Positions 44,938-56,214 of a DNA stretch of 64,000 nt are shown piece by piece. The notes under the pieces were generated by a model, which worked only from the letters and a program-made list of their open reading frames with translations, was not told the origin of the DNA and made no database searches. This stretch comes from Pohlia nutans. Lineage: Eukaryota; Streptophyta; Bryopsida; Bryales; Mniaceae. The first letter of the stretch is position 1. Each line of letters begins with the position of its first letter. Both the position numbers and the translations under genes were made by a program. The DNA is taken from NCBI GenBank assembly GCA_022496805.1, contig CM040107.1:11924501-11988500 (forward strand). The letters are read 5' to 3'.

Positions 44938-45783
44938 TACTAAGCCCATCCCTTCGAGGTCTACATTTACACCAATACTTTGTTTTTCGACATACCTATA
45001 TATAAAATTCTCTCTTTGAGGATCACATACCTTGGCTTGGTTATCGTTCAATTGGTCATATTGTCTTTTTATTTTGAGGATATTCTTCCATTTTGATAAT
45101 AATCTAATTTTTTCATAATAAATCCCATTAGATGCCTTCTTAATGGTGGCCTACAATATTACCAAATTCTCTATATATTCCCATTATAACGAAATAAATG
45201 TTACAACTAAAGAATCATGAAGCTCCAAATCTTTTTTGCTAGCAAAATCTACAGTAACAATAACTAAATATGTGATATCAAATTTGAAACGCAAAATAAT
45301 CATCTTCAACCATGCGTTGAATTTCTTTGATACCAATGTTCTTATATCTCTCAACAAATGTTGTCCTTCTTGATCGCTTTCTTCACTATTGCAGATGCCA
45401 CAAGAGCTATAGGTTTTCCAAATCCTGCTTGAGAACATACAAAACCATTAACAATGGAAACAGAAAGAGTGAATGTAAAGATGTATAGGAAACAATTTCT
45501 CGAAGAGAAAAAATTATGAGCACCAGTGCATACAATATATAACAGTAGAGGTGCAGAAACTCGTGAAAAAACTTACAGGGGTACATGTAGACATACAATC
45601 CCTTCATGCAGCTGTTCTAATGCCAGAATCACAAGAAGCCTTTTCAAAATCCCACATTTTATGCAAACAAAAATTTAAAATTCTAATTACTTTGTAGCAA
45701 TATAAAATCATTAGTTCAATCTAATTTCCAAACAAAACTCTCAACTATGCTAGTTGGGCTACCTTTATCTAAATTCAAAACAT
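44938..45783. other. AT-rich intergenic, no gene seen
   Basis: Low GC, short ORFs only; nothing supported. Confidence 0.4.
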
Positions 45784-45999
45784 ATGCCGAAGATTGTGCC
45801 TCCCGTACTACCTCCACCGCGTAGGAAGTGGCTGAACATTGTCTTCGACTTGAATGGCAGTCTCTATCATACGGCACAAAAGTCGTACAGAGAATAATTT
45901 AGGTCGTACGGACTGCAAGACAATGTTCTTAGCTACGGAAATCCCACCATCATCGATCCCAAGGCGGACTTCTATGGCATCTATATTTCTTCAGAATAG
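45784..45999 (+). pseudogene. FCP1/NIF-like HAD phosphatase fragment
   Basis: From ATG 45784 the frame reads MPKIVPPVLPPPRRKWLNIV then FDLNGSLYHTAQKS, hits TAA at 45895-45897, and continues to TAG 45997-45999. KWLNIVFDLNGSL matches the first HAD motif of NLI-interacting-factor/FCP1-type phosphatases, where plant proteins often have FDLNGVL. The second half (LSYGNPTIIDPKADFYGIYI) is weaker. About 70 codons, so only the N-terminal edge of a phosphatase domain. Gene relic captured in a repeat-rich region. Confidence 0.4.
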
Positions 46000-46495
46000 A
46001 ATCAAAGTAAATTAAATAAAGAATTATACTTAAAGTAGAGTTTCAAAGAGACGTTCAGTGTAGAAATCAATCAAACAATGTCTCTTAGGAGTAAACTTAC
46101 CTCAACTTGACGTTGAACATGGTTGTGGGATTTCACCAACAACGACATAGGTACTTTTCTTAACTGCCAGAAAAAATTCTCAAAAAATCCTACGCTCTGC
46201 GCTCTCCGCACTTGGACTCATATACTAGCACCTCCGGGAATTTCAATGCCAAATGAATAAAAAAAAACATACCAAAGAAAAAAACATTTGTGACCCAATT
46301 ACAATGTCGAACCTCAATTTTCTCAAAAGCGAGCAGTTAGGGTTTTAGGGCAGCTAGGAGTAGCCAAGCCGCCATAAATAGGAGAAGTAGTGGCCATAAT
46401 GGCTTATTTATTTGTTTGGATAGAGAGTAGCGCTCGCGCGTCCTAGAGCGATTACTACAGGACCGGATTGGCAGTGGATTCCAGTAGGCAACCGG
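46000..46495. other. Intergenic, no gene seen
   Basis: Contains GCTCTGCGCTCTCCGCA (about 46191), a word of the dispersed CTCCGCTC repeat, and AGTTAGGGTTTTAGGG (about 46335). Confidence 0.4.
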
Positions 46496-46813
46496 ATGGG
46501 CGACCGTATAGAGGACGACGGATCTCTGACGGACCCGGCCACAATTCGCGCCTTAAAATGGGCCGCCCTAAACTGGGCGACTCATGATTCATTTTCACCC
46601 AGTTCTTCCAGCCCCCCTCGCCAGCACACTTTCGTCTTTCCGGATAGCATTAGGGTTGAGAGTGCGCGACTGCAGATCGAGGAGAGTGTTAGTCAGGGTA
46701 ATTCTATGGAGATGACTGAGACCAGTCTTAGGCGAGCGGAGCTGCCTCATCAGAGAAGACAAGGGGGGTACGGCAGAGGTTATATCATCAAGTTGAGTTT
46801 AGTCAAGGAATAG
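46496..46813 (+). CDS. 105-aa ORF, unknown
   Basis: Open frame with MGDRIEDDGSLTDPATIRAL near its start, a Ser/Pro-rich stretch and a basic end (RRQGGYGRGYIIKLSLVKE). Hydrophilic, no membrane segment. A leader-like region with CATAAATAGGAG lies upstream (about 46372). Could be a 5' ORF or gag remnant of an LTR element; no family recognised. Confidence 0.25.
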   Translation: MGDRIEDDGSLTDPATIRALKWAALNWATHDSFSPSSSSPPRQHTFVFPDSIRVESARLQIEESVSQGNSMEMTETSLRRAELPHQRRQGGYGRGYIIKLSLVKE

Positions 46814-47677
46814 TCTGAGATGTAAGTACTCCAATTCCAAGACGTACCTTGGTTCCCCAGGGAGGTATATAATGGTGTATACATACTTATACGCTGGGTC
46901 CCTGTTGGTATACGATCTTGAACTACTTTGGCGTACTTGGACTCCTTGGAAGTTAGACAAAGTCAGAGAGGGTCGTGCTATTACTGGAGTAGTCAGTGAG
47001 TACTTAAACTAAGTAAGGGTCAGTTCCTAGACGTCCTTGGTGCCCTTGGATAATGAGTGTTTTGAAGACAGAAAGACAGAGGGTAAGTGAGTTTAACTAT
47101 TGCGCATGGAGACGGAGCTTAGAGCAAGGACAATTTGGTACGAGGAGTAGTTAGAGAGTAGAACTATTCTTCCTAAGCATTTGTATTAGAGTTAGTCATG
47201 CAGGGAAAGACAGGTTGTCCCAGCTTTCTAAGTCCGACAGCAGTAGAGTAGAATCAGTAGTGGAGACAAAACAGTAGAGACAAAGAATGCAAGAACTTGT
47301 GTTTATTTCAAGGAGGTAAGAGTATACTTGTACAATACAGAGACTAAGTCCACAGAACTATGTTAAACAAAGGAATTGAACCCATGTATTACATAAAAGC
47401 ACAACCATCGAATCCGGGTTTAACATGGAGTAAGCAGTGAATGACTTCCTGGTACAACAAAACCAGAGCATAGCAAAATACTCATAAGTCTCAAAAACCA
47501 AGAAGTGTCTCGTCCCTATCGTACAACTACTCTTATACTTAAGCCAGGTCCGCTATCTAAGCTAAACACTGCCAGTTCCACAGTCTCCTATCTCCTTGTC
47601 CTCCGTGGCGGCCCTGTCCCTTGGTCCGGTAACACTTTGCCCTCCTTTGCAGAGTGCAATTCGTCCTCGGATTGGCA
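46814..47677. other. Non-coding, possibly element 3' region
   Basis: Directly downstream of the minus-strand element ORFs, so the gypsy 3' LTR might lie here, but I could not find a matching second LTR upstream. No gene. Confidence 0.35.
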
Positions 47678-49900
47678 TTAGTGGCGCAATCGGCGGGCGG
47701 CAGGTCGGCGGTCGGGGCGAGTCTCCTTGCGTGGTACCTGTACGTGGCGTCTTAGGGGTGCTTGGTAAACGTAGAGAGCAGCTATGGCTGCAGCAATAGC
47801 TCGGTGCATTAGGTTATGCTTTAACTTAGAGGTACTCGCATGCTGATACACATCAAACACAGTGTTGCCAAATTGCTTATTGCAAACAGGGCATTGGACA
47901 TTGTCTGCCTCGGGGTTAGTGTAATAGGCAGCTAAGTTTGGGTTGGAGGCAAAATATTTTTTGACCTCCTCAATTGCTAACCCATACTCCTCGTCTCCAT
48001 CTCTATCATCACTAACCTCGGCCTCCATGTCATGTTCATCTTCAATTTTTTTCAATGCAAGTTTGTATTCCTTGAAAGATTTAGGTTTGGCAGGTACCGA
48101 GGAAGAAGCGGGACTTGGCAAAGCTGGGACAGCTGCCGGCAGGCGTGGCGACAGGTGTGGCGTCTTGTCCACGTCAGTGGGTGCGTCCGGGATGTGAACT
48201 AGCTCCGCCAAATCGCCCAGCTTGTTGAAGAAAGGAAGTAAGGTAAGAGGAATTACCTTGTCTAGGATTGCTCGGGCTGGAGGATTTGCTTGTGGTGGAT
48301 CACTGGGAGGCGTGTTGTGATCCTCGCTAACTGCGGCCATGGACATGCCGTCTATATCCATGAGGTCCATCTCCATGCTATCCCAGTTGGGCTCGAATTG
48401 CTCCAAATATAGATCCACAAGTGCATCATCCACGCATGTCTCCAAGAATTCTGAGGGTGGAACTGCTGTTTGAGGGGGTTTGTGCCTTGTGCTAGCGCCT
48501 CATTTAGGGTTCTGCACCTTGCCAGGACTTCAGGATTCTGCTGCTCCACTCGTTGAGCTTTCTCTATCGCTAAGGTCTTCTCTTTGGCTATCTCGTCTGT
48601 TGGAATTAAGTTACCCATGTGGTAATTAAGTTACCCATGAGGGAACTGATAGACCAAGGGTCTATGCCTAAGTTACTCATATGGTAATTAAGTTACTTAT
48701 GAGGGAACTGATAGACCAAGAGACTATAAGGCCAAGTTAGTTAGAACACCAAAGTAATAGTCTAGTTAGTCTGTACATATTCTAGGTATGTAGACAGACA
48801 GTACTAGAACTATAAGTGTGGCTTGGAGGGTGAAGGAGATATCATTGTCTATAGGACAATATCTCACTTCTATGGTTGGGTGGCAAGTCCCATATCAATA
48901 AACTTTATTTATTGTTTACCTTCTGTGCACGTTATCTTTCTTAAATCTAACAGCGACCACCTGCTCTTGCGCCGTGGACACCTCCAACTCCAAGTTCGTG
49001 ACTTGGTTTCTAAAGTTGGCGATGGTCTGACAAGCCTCGCTCAATTGGTGGTGGACTTCCTCAGGCGCGTCGTCCACCGCTTTTTTGGCGCGTGCTTGGG
49101 CGGCTTGAACTGCCTGAGCTACGTTGCGCTTGGTATATTCTTCTATCTCCTCGTGCTGCGTCTTGAGCCTTGTGCAATCCTGCCGCAGCAGCTGCGTTTG
49201 CCTGCTCCCTCTGGACATCCAAGAATGTGCCTATACATGGTGGCTGGTTGTGTTCCTTGTGGAGCTTTAGGAATTGGGCAATGTACTACGTCAGAAATGG
49301 CCCGATGGGGCTCTGGTAATCCTGCCTTGTACAGTGTCCACGCAACTGGAGGCGGAAATTATCATCTAAGGGAACACCCCAGTTGATTTTCTTCCCTTGA
49401 TCGGCCAGCAATAAAACACAAAGGTGCCTCGGCTGAATACTACCACAGTCATTCAGGAAAAATATCTCGTTGAGAGTACCACGCATCCTAGCAAACCATG
49501 GTTTGTTCATTACTGCCCCCAAAGCGTAGACGTCATACCTGCCGTCCGACTTTGGCTGGAGATCCTTGGCCGCCTCCTCGACATTCGGCCTGGGGGTGGC
49601 GCACCGAGCATTCCACTCAGTGACTCCCGTGCCATCCCAGCCAAAAAAGTGGGCGAGGTACCGCTCTGAGTACTACACCAGCACGCCATCTACAACGCCC
49701 GAGGGATTTTCCTCATCCTTTCTGCGCTTTGCTATGGATTTCAAGAATGCCTAGCAGCGTGCAACGTCCACAGTCCCCGTCAACTGCGTCCAATATCTGA
49801 TTAGATTGGTGCGGTTCAGCTAGGCGCCATCAGGTTTGCGCTTCCATTCTCGCACCCTGGGCGGAATGAAAATTGCCTTGCGCTCGTTAGTGGCATCCAT
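47678..49900 (-). pseudogene. Extra ORF of gypsy element: coiled coil and C2H2-like finger
   Basis: Starts MDATNERKAIFIPPRVREWK at ATG 49898-49900. One frame with four TAGs (49820-49822, 49751-49753, 49673-49675, 49286-49288) reads YLAHFFGWDGTGV, NKPWFARMRGTLNEIFFL and QPRHLCVLLLADQGK. A frameshift near 49190 leads to a coiled coil (DAPEEVHHQLSEACQTIANF). A 355-bp insertion follows (48598-48952), then DEIAKEKTLAIEKAQRVEQQ, another frameshift near 48440, and a 255-codon frame ending with VQCPVCNKQFGNTVFDVYQH (a C2H2-like finger) and a basic tail. It lies downstream of, and on the same strand as, gag-pol, so I read it as an accessory third ORF of the element; a separate element is possible. Confidence 0.55.
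48598..48952. mobile_element. Probable Ty1/copia-type solo LTR (355 bp)
   Basis: Starts TGTTGGAATTAAG and ends TTAAATCTAACA, the TGTTGG...CTAACA termini typical of copia LTRs, and splits the extra gypsy ORF. Inside is a 63-bp tandem duplication (TAAGTTACCCATGTGG-type words at about 48606 and 48669) and AATAAACTTTATTTATTG near the right end as a poly(A)-type region. The 5-bp flanks (TCGTC and GCGAC) do not match, so the target duplication has decayed or the ends are off by a few bases. Confidence 0.6.
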
Positions 49901-50512
49901 GGCGTCTAGGATTTCCGAGGATACTGGAAAGAAAAATGCAAGGTAGCAAAAGAGAAGCGAAGACAACTGAGAAGGGGGACGCCGGGAAGAGAACTTGGAA
50001 ACTTGGAATGAAATCAGAGGACAGAGACAATGAAGCAAAATAGCAGAATGCGCAAGTGGATGGGAGAAGTGAGAGCTGTGAAAATGGGCTCTGAATTTGA
50101 AGTTGTGGTGGTGGCGTTGCATGACATGAGGGCCAGGGGATGGTTTTGGCGGCTGACATAGGCTTTTGAAAGCCTAGCGTGGAATGTGGCGGCGATGTCC
50201 TATTGATGCGGGGTTGATCATGGAATTTGAGTGCCCAATTACCATGGCATTCATGGTGTCCATGGGACGCACTGGGGTACATGTAATCAACGGCTGCTTG
50301 GAGGCTGATTAGATCAATGATGTTGATTGCTTCATGTCCCTGATGTCCCTGATGTTCCTGATGTCCATGGTATCCATTTATGTGGCATGGCTCGCTTAGG
50401 ATTACTTGGAAGTTCAAATTATTGTTGTTAATTGTCCAATGATTTCCATGACCTCCCTGTTGATTAGGCTTGTAGACTTGGTCTGGGTAGTCTGGGACTA
50501 CTTCGAGGTGGC
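49901..50512. other. Spacer between element ORFs
   Basis: No supported ORF. A CCTGATGTCC 9-bp-type repeat lies at about 50335-50375. Confidence 0.4.
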
Positions 50513-51725
50513 TTACGTGGACTTGAGGTTGTCCATGGAGTCCTTAGGGTCCTTGGAGTTTCCTTGACTGTCCATAGTGTCCTTGGAGTCCTCGGAGTCT
50601 GCTTGTTGTGCTGTGATGTTTGCCTCGGCTGCCAAGGTTTCATTTAACTGTCCTAAACTCATAGTAGGAGATACATCCCGGGATGGAGCGTGGTAATGTT
50701 TGAATTTGCCTAAATTGACAACTGTCGCCTGTTTGTCATAGTTGTCATTAAATAGTAAGAGCACAATGTTGTTTGGTAGAACTAATTGAACTCGAAATAG
50801 GCCCATGCCAAATAGAATAAAACTTGGTTCTCTTAACTTTTGGATCTTTTGGACACCAGAGAACTTGGTTGCCTTTCTGGAATGTCCGCACTTGCTGGGA
50901 GGCTTGGAAGTATTTGGCACTAAGTTTCTGTTTGTCCGTAATATTCTTCATAGCTAATGCTCGGACTTCTTCTAGATGATGGATATCTTGGAAGCGGGCT
51001 GCTAACACCCTGTGTGGCGTGTAATCTCTTGGTTGCATGGATTGGAACGTAGGAACAATGTATTCCGTGCGTAACAGAGGTTGGGTTCGATAAACCATCT
51101 CAAATGGGCTGAGTTGCGTGGCCATCTTGGTAGCAACACGGTATGCCGATAGGGCGGCTAGAAGACAGTCGTCCCAGTCAGCTTGGTTGGCATGGATGAA
51201 TTGCCTAAGCATGTTGATCAGTGTCTTGTTTGTTGATTTTGCTTGGCCGTTTCCTTGTGGATAGTATACTGTACTAGTTCTATGCTTGATGATGTGTTTT
51301 TTCATGAGATCCTCAATCACTGAGTTAACAAAGTGAGTACCTTAATCCAAGACGATCTCCAACGGACACCCAAAGCGTGTGATGATGTTGTCGTATACGA
51401 ATGTCGCCGTGACTACCGCGGTGTTGTTGCGGAGCCATTTGGCTTCCACCCACTTGGTAGTATAATCCGTGGCGACCAAGATGTATTTATAACCTTGGCG
51501 AGTTGCAGGTCGTATGGGACCCAGAAAATCTAGTCCCCAACGTTGAAACGGTCCCAACGGAGGCGTTGACTTCAGGGGAACCTTGCCTTGGTAATGAAAA
51601 TTTGTGGTAAATACTTGGCAGACATGGCAATTCTTGGTGTAGGCATAGACATCTTTGTGGAGTGTAGGGCACCAGTACTTCGCGGATAAAATCTTTTTTA
51701 TCATGGTGTCTACACCTTGGTGTCA
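50513..51725 (-). pseudogene. gypsy integrase
   Basis: After a TGA at 51723-51725 the frame reads YWCPTLHKDVYAYTKNCHVC (zinc-binding end), WGLDFLGPIRPATRQGYKYI (first Asp), VLD then TAA at 51342-51344 then GTHFVNSVIEDL (second Asp; LDQGTHF expected), and YYPQGNGQAKSTNKTL, where the third catalytic residue Glu is Lys (GAA to AAA). The C-terminal part has the usual VLWCPKDPK-type chromodomain-less tail and ends in a short Ser/Asp/Lys repeat. The lost Glu and stops mean no integration activity. Confidence 0.9.
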
Positions 51726-53490
51726 TCGTATTGGGCCGTCATGGAGGAGAGTTATGATCCCCCGCTGTTTCTTGGTAGGTACACATAGTCGGGTTTCTTG
51801 GTCAGGGCCGCGGCGGTAAAGTTGTCCCTGGATGACAGTGTATGGCAAGGTGGTGCGTACAAAGCTAATTTTTCTGGTACTAATGAAGTCAGCAGGAACG
51901 TCACCTTTTATTAAGTACTGGATGATATCCGTCGTTGAATCGTTGACTCCTTGGACATCCATGGTGGCAGCTTGGATGTCTTGATCCCTGTTAGAATGGT
52001 CGTAACCAGTCCGATAACAATGCTGGCATTCTTGGACGTCCATGGCAGCAGCTTGGATGTATGGCTTATTGAATGAGTCATCTATACCTTCCTTGGTGGT
52101 ATTGGTGTCCTTGGACAAGTAATCAGTAACTATGTGCCGCTTACCTGGGATGTATACAACCTCAAAGTCGTATTCCAAAGGAATCACAATGCATCTAGCT
52201 ACTCTTCCCGTGACTAACCGATGATTCACTAAATATGAAAGACTATGATGGATGGTCAACCATGAAACGAAACTTATTCCCAAAGAGATAATGGCGGAAT
52301 TTCTTAACAACGTAAATCATGGCGAGGGCTTCTTTTTCTGTCGTGGAGAAATTTCGCTTTGCCTGGTTTAAGAGACGACTTGCGTATGCCACGGGTTGGT
52401 CATGTTCGCCATTGACATTCTGGGCTAGCAGGCTCCCACGGCAATATTGGAGGCATCCGTGTATACATGGAATGGCTTGGACCAGTCCATGGCAATAAGT
52501 ATGGGTGCATTTGAGTATGCTACCTTGATTTTGTCCAAGGCGTCTTAGGCCGCGGGCGTCCAGTCTTGGGAGTAAGTGTACTTGGCATGGTTCAACGCGG
52601 TAATGGGCGCAGTGATGTGTGCCAGTTTCTCAATGTAAATCCTGTTGAACTAGGATAAACCAAGGAGGCGTTGTACTCTCTTCTGGTCCTTTGGAGGCGT
52701 GATGTCCAAGATATCCTTGATTTTTGCTAGGTCGGGTAGTTTGTCGTATTTGCAAACTATATACCCTAGGATGACCCTTGCAAAGAAAAGAAACATGCAT
52801 TTATCGGCATTGAGGCTAACGCCGTTGCCTCGGCAGGCATGGAATATTTGTCTCAAGTGAGTTACGTGATCCTTCATCTGCCCATACGCAGTTCCGTCGT
52901 CCAAATAAATTCGGAAGAACTATTTCAAGTATGGCCGAAAAATCAACTCCATCACTCGTTGGAACGTCATGGGTGCGTTCTTGGCTCCAAAAGGCATTCT
53001 CTCAAACTGGTATGGTCCCCACTCTGTTGAAAAAGCTGTTTTGTTTTTGTCTTGTTCTGCCATGGCTACTTGGTAGTATCCAGAGAAACAGTCTAGAAAT
53101 GAATACATCTCATGGTCGGCAACTTCATCTCTGATTTCTTCCATGTATGGTAATGGATAGTGATCTTTCTTGGTAGCCGCTTTTAGCTTGCAAAAATCAA
53201 CGCAAATACGAAGTGCTCCATTCTTTTTCGGAATGATCACCATCGGGGACAACCAAGGAGCCAAGTCCACCGGGGATATGAATTTGGCTTGCAACCGTTT
53301 GTCCAATTCTGCCTTGACTCTCGTCGCATAATTTGGATTCATTCTGTAGCGCCTTTGTTGTACAGGGGTATTATTTGGTACCAAGTCAATGGTATGCTCA
53401 GCCAAGGTCCGTGGTATACCTTTGATGTCCTCGTGACTCCATGTAAAGATGTCGTGGTATTCATAGAACAAGGCTATAGCAGCTTGTTTT
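51723..53490 (-). pseudogene. gypsy reverse transcriptase and RNase H
   Basis: RT from IFTWSHEDIKGIP (about 53460) with LSPMVIIPKKNGALRICVDF, YSFLDCFSGYYQVAMAEQDK and FERMPFGAKNAPMTFQRVM; TAG at 52920-52922 lies just before the catalytic IYLDDGTAYG. Connection and RNase H follow with further stops: TAG after RLLGLS, TAA in TPAA-stop-DALDKIK, then HVYTDASNIAVGAC, a frame change through YASRLLNQAKRNFSTTEKEA, and back to VDHHSLSYLVNHRLVTGRVA. Core motifs are recognisable throughout, so decay is fairly recent in sequence terms. Confidence 0.9.
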
Positions 53491-54918
53491 TATGGAATTC
53501 GGAGCGTCCGCATTAATCTTGATGTAACTGGGATCGTCTGTCGTCCCAAGATTCACCAATTCTACTCTATCCTTGGCACTATGGGTCCATCCATTCACTA
53601 CTTCTTTCTGAAGAGCAAGTGATGCTGGAGTGGTGTTGACAGTAACCGATTCGCGGACTTCTTTGGAAAATTGTGGCGGAAGGTCCACCTTCTCGGGATC
53701 AGTGACCAAACTGGCCAAATGAATTTCTGCTAAGGGTACAAGTTCTAGGTTGGCATGGAAAACCAGAGCTTCTTGTTCTTGGGAAAGGTCTTTTTCCCAA
53801 TTGGTCCCTGCCAAGTGACGAATTTGATTGACTTTCGCTCGTGTGATGCATCCATCAACTCGGATAACCACAGTTTTTCCTTGGCGGTGTATGCGAATTT
53901 GGTTGCGTGACCAGTCATGTATAGCATTCATGTCCCGGATCCATGGCCGTCCAAGTATTATTGGGAAATTAGTACTGTCAGGCATATCAATGATAACAAA
54001 AGTGGCCGGCGTGGACACTCCATGGGTGGTAATGGCTACCGTGGCAAGTAATCCCAAAGGAGTCATTGGGTCGTCATTAGCCATCCGGAGTATAAACTTG
54101 GCAGTTTTTGGAGGGGGCAGTCCCAAGTGTTTTCGTAAATGATTACTCATCACGTCGACACCCAAACCGCCATCCACCAATACATTGATTAGCTCTTGTT
54201 TTCCTAGTTGCAAATGTATCACCGCGGCATCACGGTCTAGCGTGGTGGCATTGACTTTAATGACTATAGGATGGATTGTAGTGTCAGTCATGGTAGCCCG
54301 TTGCAGGTATTGCTGCAATTCGGGACTTAATTTCAATAGCTTGGATAGCGTTATGGTGACATTTGTCTCGTCTTGAATCTGTTGTATTCCTGGGTGCACC
54401 GTGGAGATTTTTAGTCCCTTTTGTAAGTCTGTTCTTATGTTGTGGAGTCTATCCCAATGATTTGTTGGAAAAGGCTTCCGATGTTCTACCACGTGATCTA
54501 CCGGGGTGGACTTGGACCGTGTGGTTAACGCGGCAGTGCTAATAGTAGAGACATTTGTCTCAGTGCCATAGACTTTAGTGTGTGTTACTCCACCCCTTCT
54601 GTTGGGTGCTCGGTTTTTTTGGTTGTCCATAAAAGTCGATGGAGGTCGGCTAGGATCCGCAGGTGGATTTTTCTGTGCCCATCGTTGCCTCAGTATTGGG
54701 CATTCACTCCTCCTGTAATGGAATGACCGACATTTCCAGCAGGCATCAATTCTCCCTGGTTGGAAAGCATCAACATTAATTTCCTCGGCGTACATGGCAG
54801 CAGTGGTGGTTCTTGGTCGCCGGTTGTCTTCAGGGCGAGGATTGCTGGTTGCAAACGAACAGCGCCCATTATGGGCCATTATCGCCCATTGCACAGAGCA
54901 CAGGAGCTGGTCTGGCAT
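53461..54918 (-). pseudogene. gypsy gag C-terminus and aspartic protease
   Basis: 485-codon open frame. Residues about 60-75 hold CWKCRSFHYRRSEC, a zinc knuckle with slightly altered spacing (CX2CX3HX5C against CX2CX4HX4C). LINVLVDGGLGVDVMSNHL is the protease active-site block (DGG, common in plant gypsy elements in place of DTG/DSG), and FPIILGRPWIRDMNAIHDW the flap-side block. The frame ends at 53461 shortly after an A run; pol continues in the +1 frame (AAIALFYEYHDIFTW), so a one-base indel separates them. The A run has only five As and does not form a canonical slippery heptamer. Confidence 0.88.
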
Positions 54919-55009
54919 CGGCGTGTATGGTGGGCAAATGCAACAGGGGAGCTTGGATTTTGCTCAATGCTTCTAACTCTCTTCTGATGTCATTGGCCGC
55001 GGTAAGTAT

Positions 55010-55541
55010 GGACTTGTCTACTATGCGAGCAGTGAGCGGAGTGTGGAGAGCAGAGAGCAGAAAAAAGCGAGCCAAGAGCACAAATTTGGGAACAGAATTT
55101 GTAAATAGAATTTCTTTTACTAATTTTAGGAGAATCTTTTCAGAATATTCAAATATTTTGAAGAATATTCTTCTAGTAATATAATATTCGAATATTCGTA
55201 TATTTAAAGAAAATAATACTGACCTTTGACCATGGGCTGAAACGTGGTGAAATGGCATTTGATTTACACTTTTCTTTCAACCGCATGATTCTTTATTTCA
55301 GGGTTTATTGCATATTCCATCAATTTTCGGTTTAGGCTGTCCTCAAAGCTGTGAGTGAACACATACACTTGTTTGGAAGTTGATGCACTAAATACAAAAC
55401 TTTAACATGTAACAAAGAATTTTGATATAATAATAGATAGAAGAAACTTTATATTGCTGAAATCGTCAGATAAGCCTGAAACATAAATAGTAGGTCATTG
55501 GACTCCATTGAATGTACTATGGGATACTTCTATAGTGACTC
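55010..55541. repeat. AT-rich dispersed repeat copy
   Basis: Minus orientation copy of the repeat with CTGCTCTCTGCTCTCCACAC and TTTGACCATGGGCTG words, also with AATATTCGAATATTCGTATA hairpin-like sequence at about 55180-55200. It truncates the gypsy gag. No gene in 55260-55541. Confidence 0.5.
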
Positions 55542-56129
55542 CTACTTTTCAGCGAAAAGGTGAGTCAAGATCCCACTTTCAAGGACCAGTTTGACTTTAA
55601 TGAAGCTGAACGTTGGCGCGTAGATGAACATGTCAATCCAGGGATCGAGATGGCAGACCTTCAAGAAGATGAAATAGACATGCTTGCAATATGAGAATTG
55701 GCTCCTCCCACGAAACTTTGTCATTGTCTTCTTGAATGAAGGGCAGCTGCAGCCTGGTAGGGAGCTAATTGTGATCTGATACTGCTTCACATCTGCAAGC
55801 GTTCCCGAGTCTAGAGCAATGATGCAACCATGGCCATGGTGACGAATCGTTGTCACAGCATGGAGTTGAGCTTTGACGGACTCTGAAGAGCCCAAAGCCG
55901 GCCTCTACTGTAGATTTGGGCGGCCAGTAATTCGCTTGACGATCTTCCCTTCTCTTTTTCCAAGATACCTATCCGCATCTGTAGATACGGGCACGCTGTC
56001 CAGATTTGCGGAAGGTTTTTCTGTGGAAAACAACCTTCTTGGAGAGACAGGCACTTCCTGCGGTAGTTGGAACCCAGCAGCTTCAAGGGCAAGGATCTCA
56101 CTTTGCTTGAGATTTTTTCCAAGCTTCAC
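55542..56129 (-). pseudogene. SWIM-finger transposase-like C-terminus, second copy
   Basis: One minus frame, KLGKNLKQSEILALEAAGFQ through PRRLFSTEKPSAN, then TAG at 55905-55907, then KAQLHAVTTIRHHGHGCIIA, GCSCPSF...SYCKHVYFIF (SWIM: CxC...CxH) and a stop at 55542. It aligns with the last 190 residues of the copy ending at 41130 (SEILELEKAGFHL, PRRLFTTSKVFEP, CPHY...NCKHLYYIF), in opposite orientation. Upstream transposase core is absent, so this is a 3' fragment. The intact SWIM ligands here show what the other copy has lost. Confidence 0.7.
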
Positions 56130-56214
56130 TAGCTAGACATGAGGGATGCTGGGCCTCTCTTGCTGCCTAGAGTATGGAACTACCCACTTCTGCCTTGAAC
56201 CTTTGACACCAGGA

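Larger units (their letters stand above)
50513..54918 (-). mobile_element. Decayed Ty3/gypsy retrotransposon, gag-pol
   Basis: Minus-strand order: zinc knuckle, protease, reverse transcriptase, RNase H, integrase, which is the Ty3/gypsy order (integrase last). The N-terminal gag region is missing; beyond about 55020 the sequence becomes an AT-rich dispersed repeat. Many stops and frame changes show it is dead. LTRs, primer-binding site and polypurine tract were not identified. The extra ORF at 47678-49900 probably belongs to it. Confidence 0.92.

Noticed and set aside
53461..53520. Programmed frameshift between gypsy protease and RT
   Set aside because: The A run has five As and no canonical slippery heptamer; surrounding frames have many random lesions, so a one-base indel is simpler.
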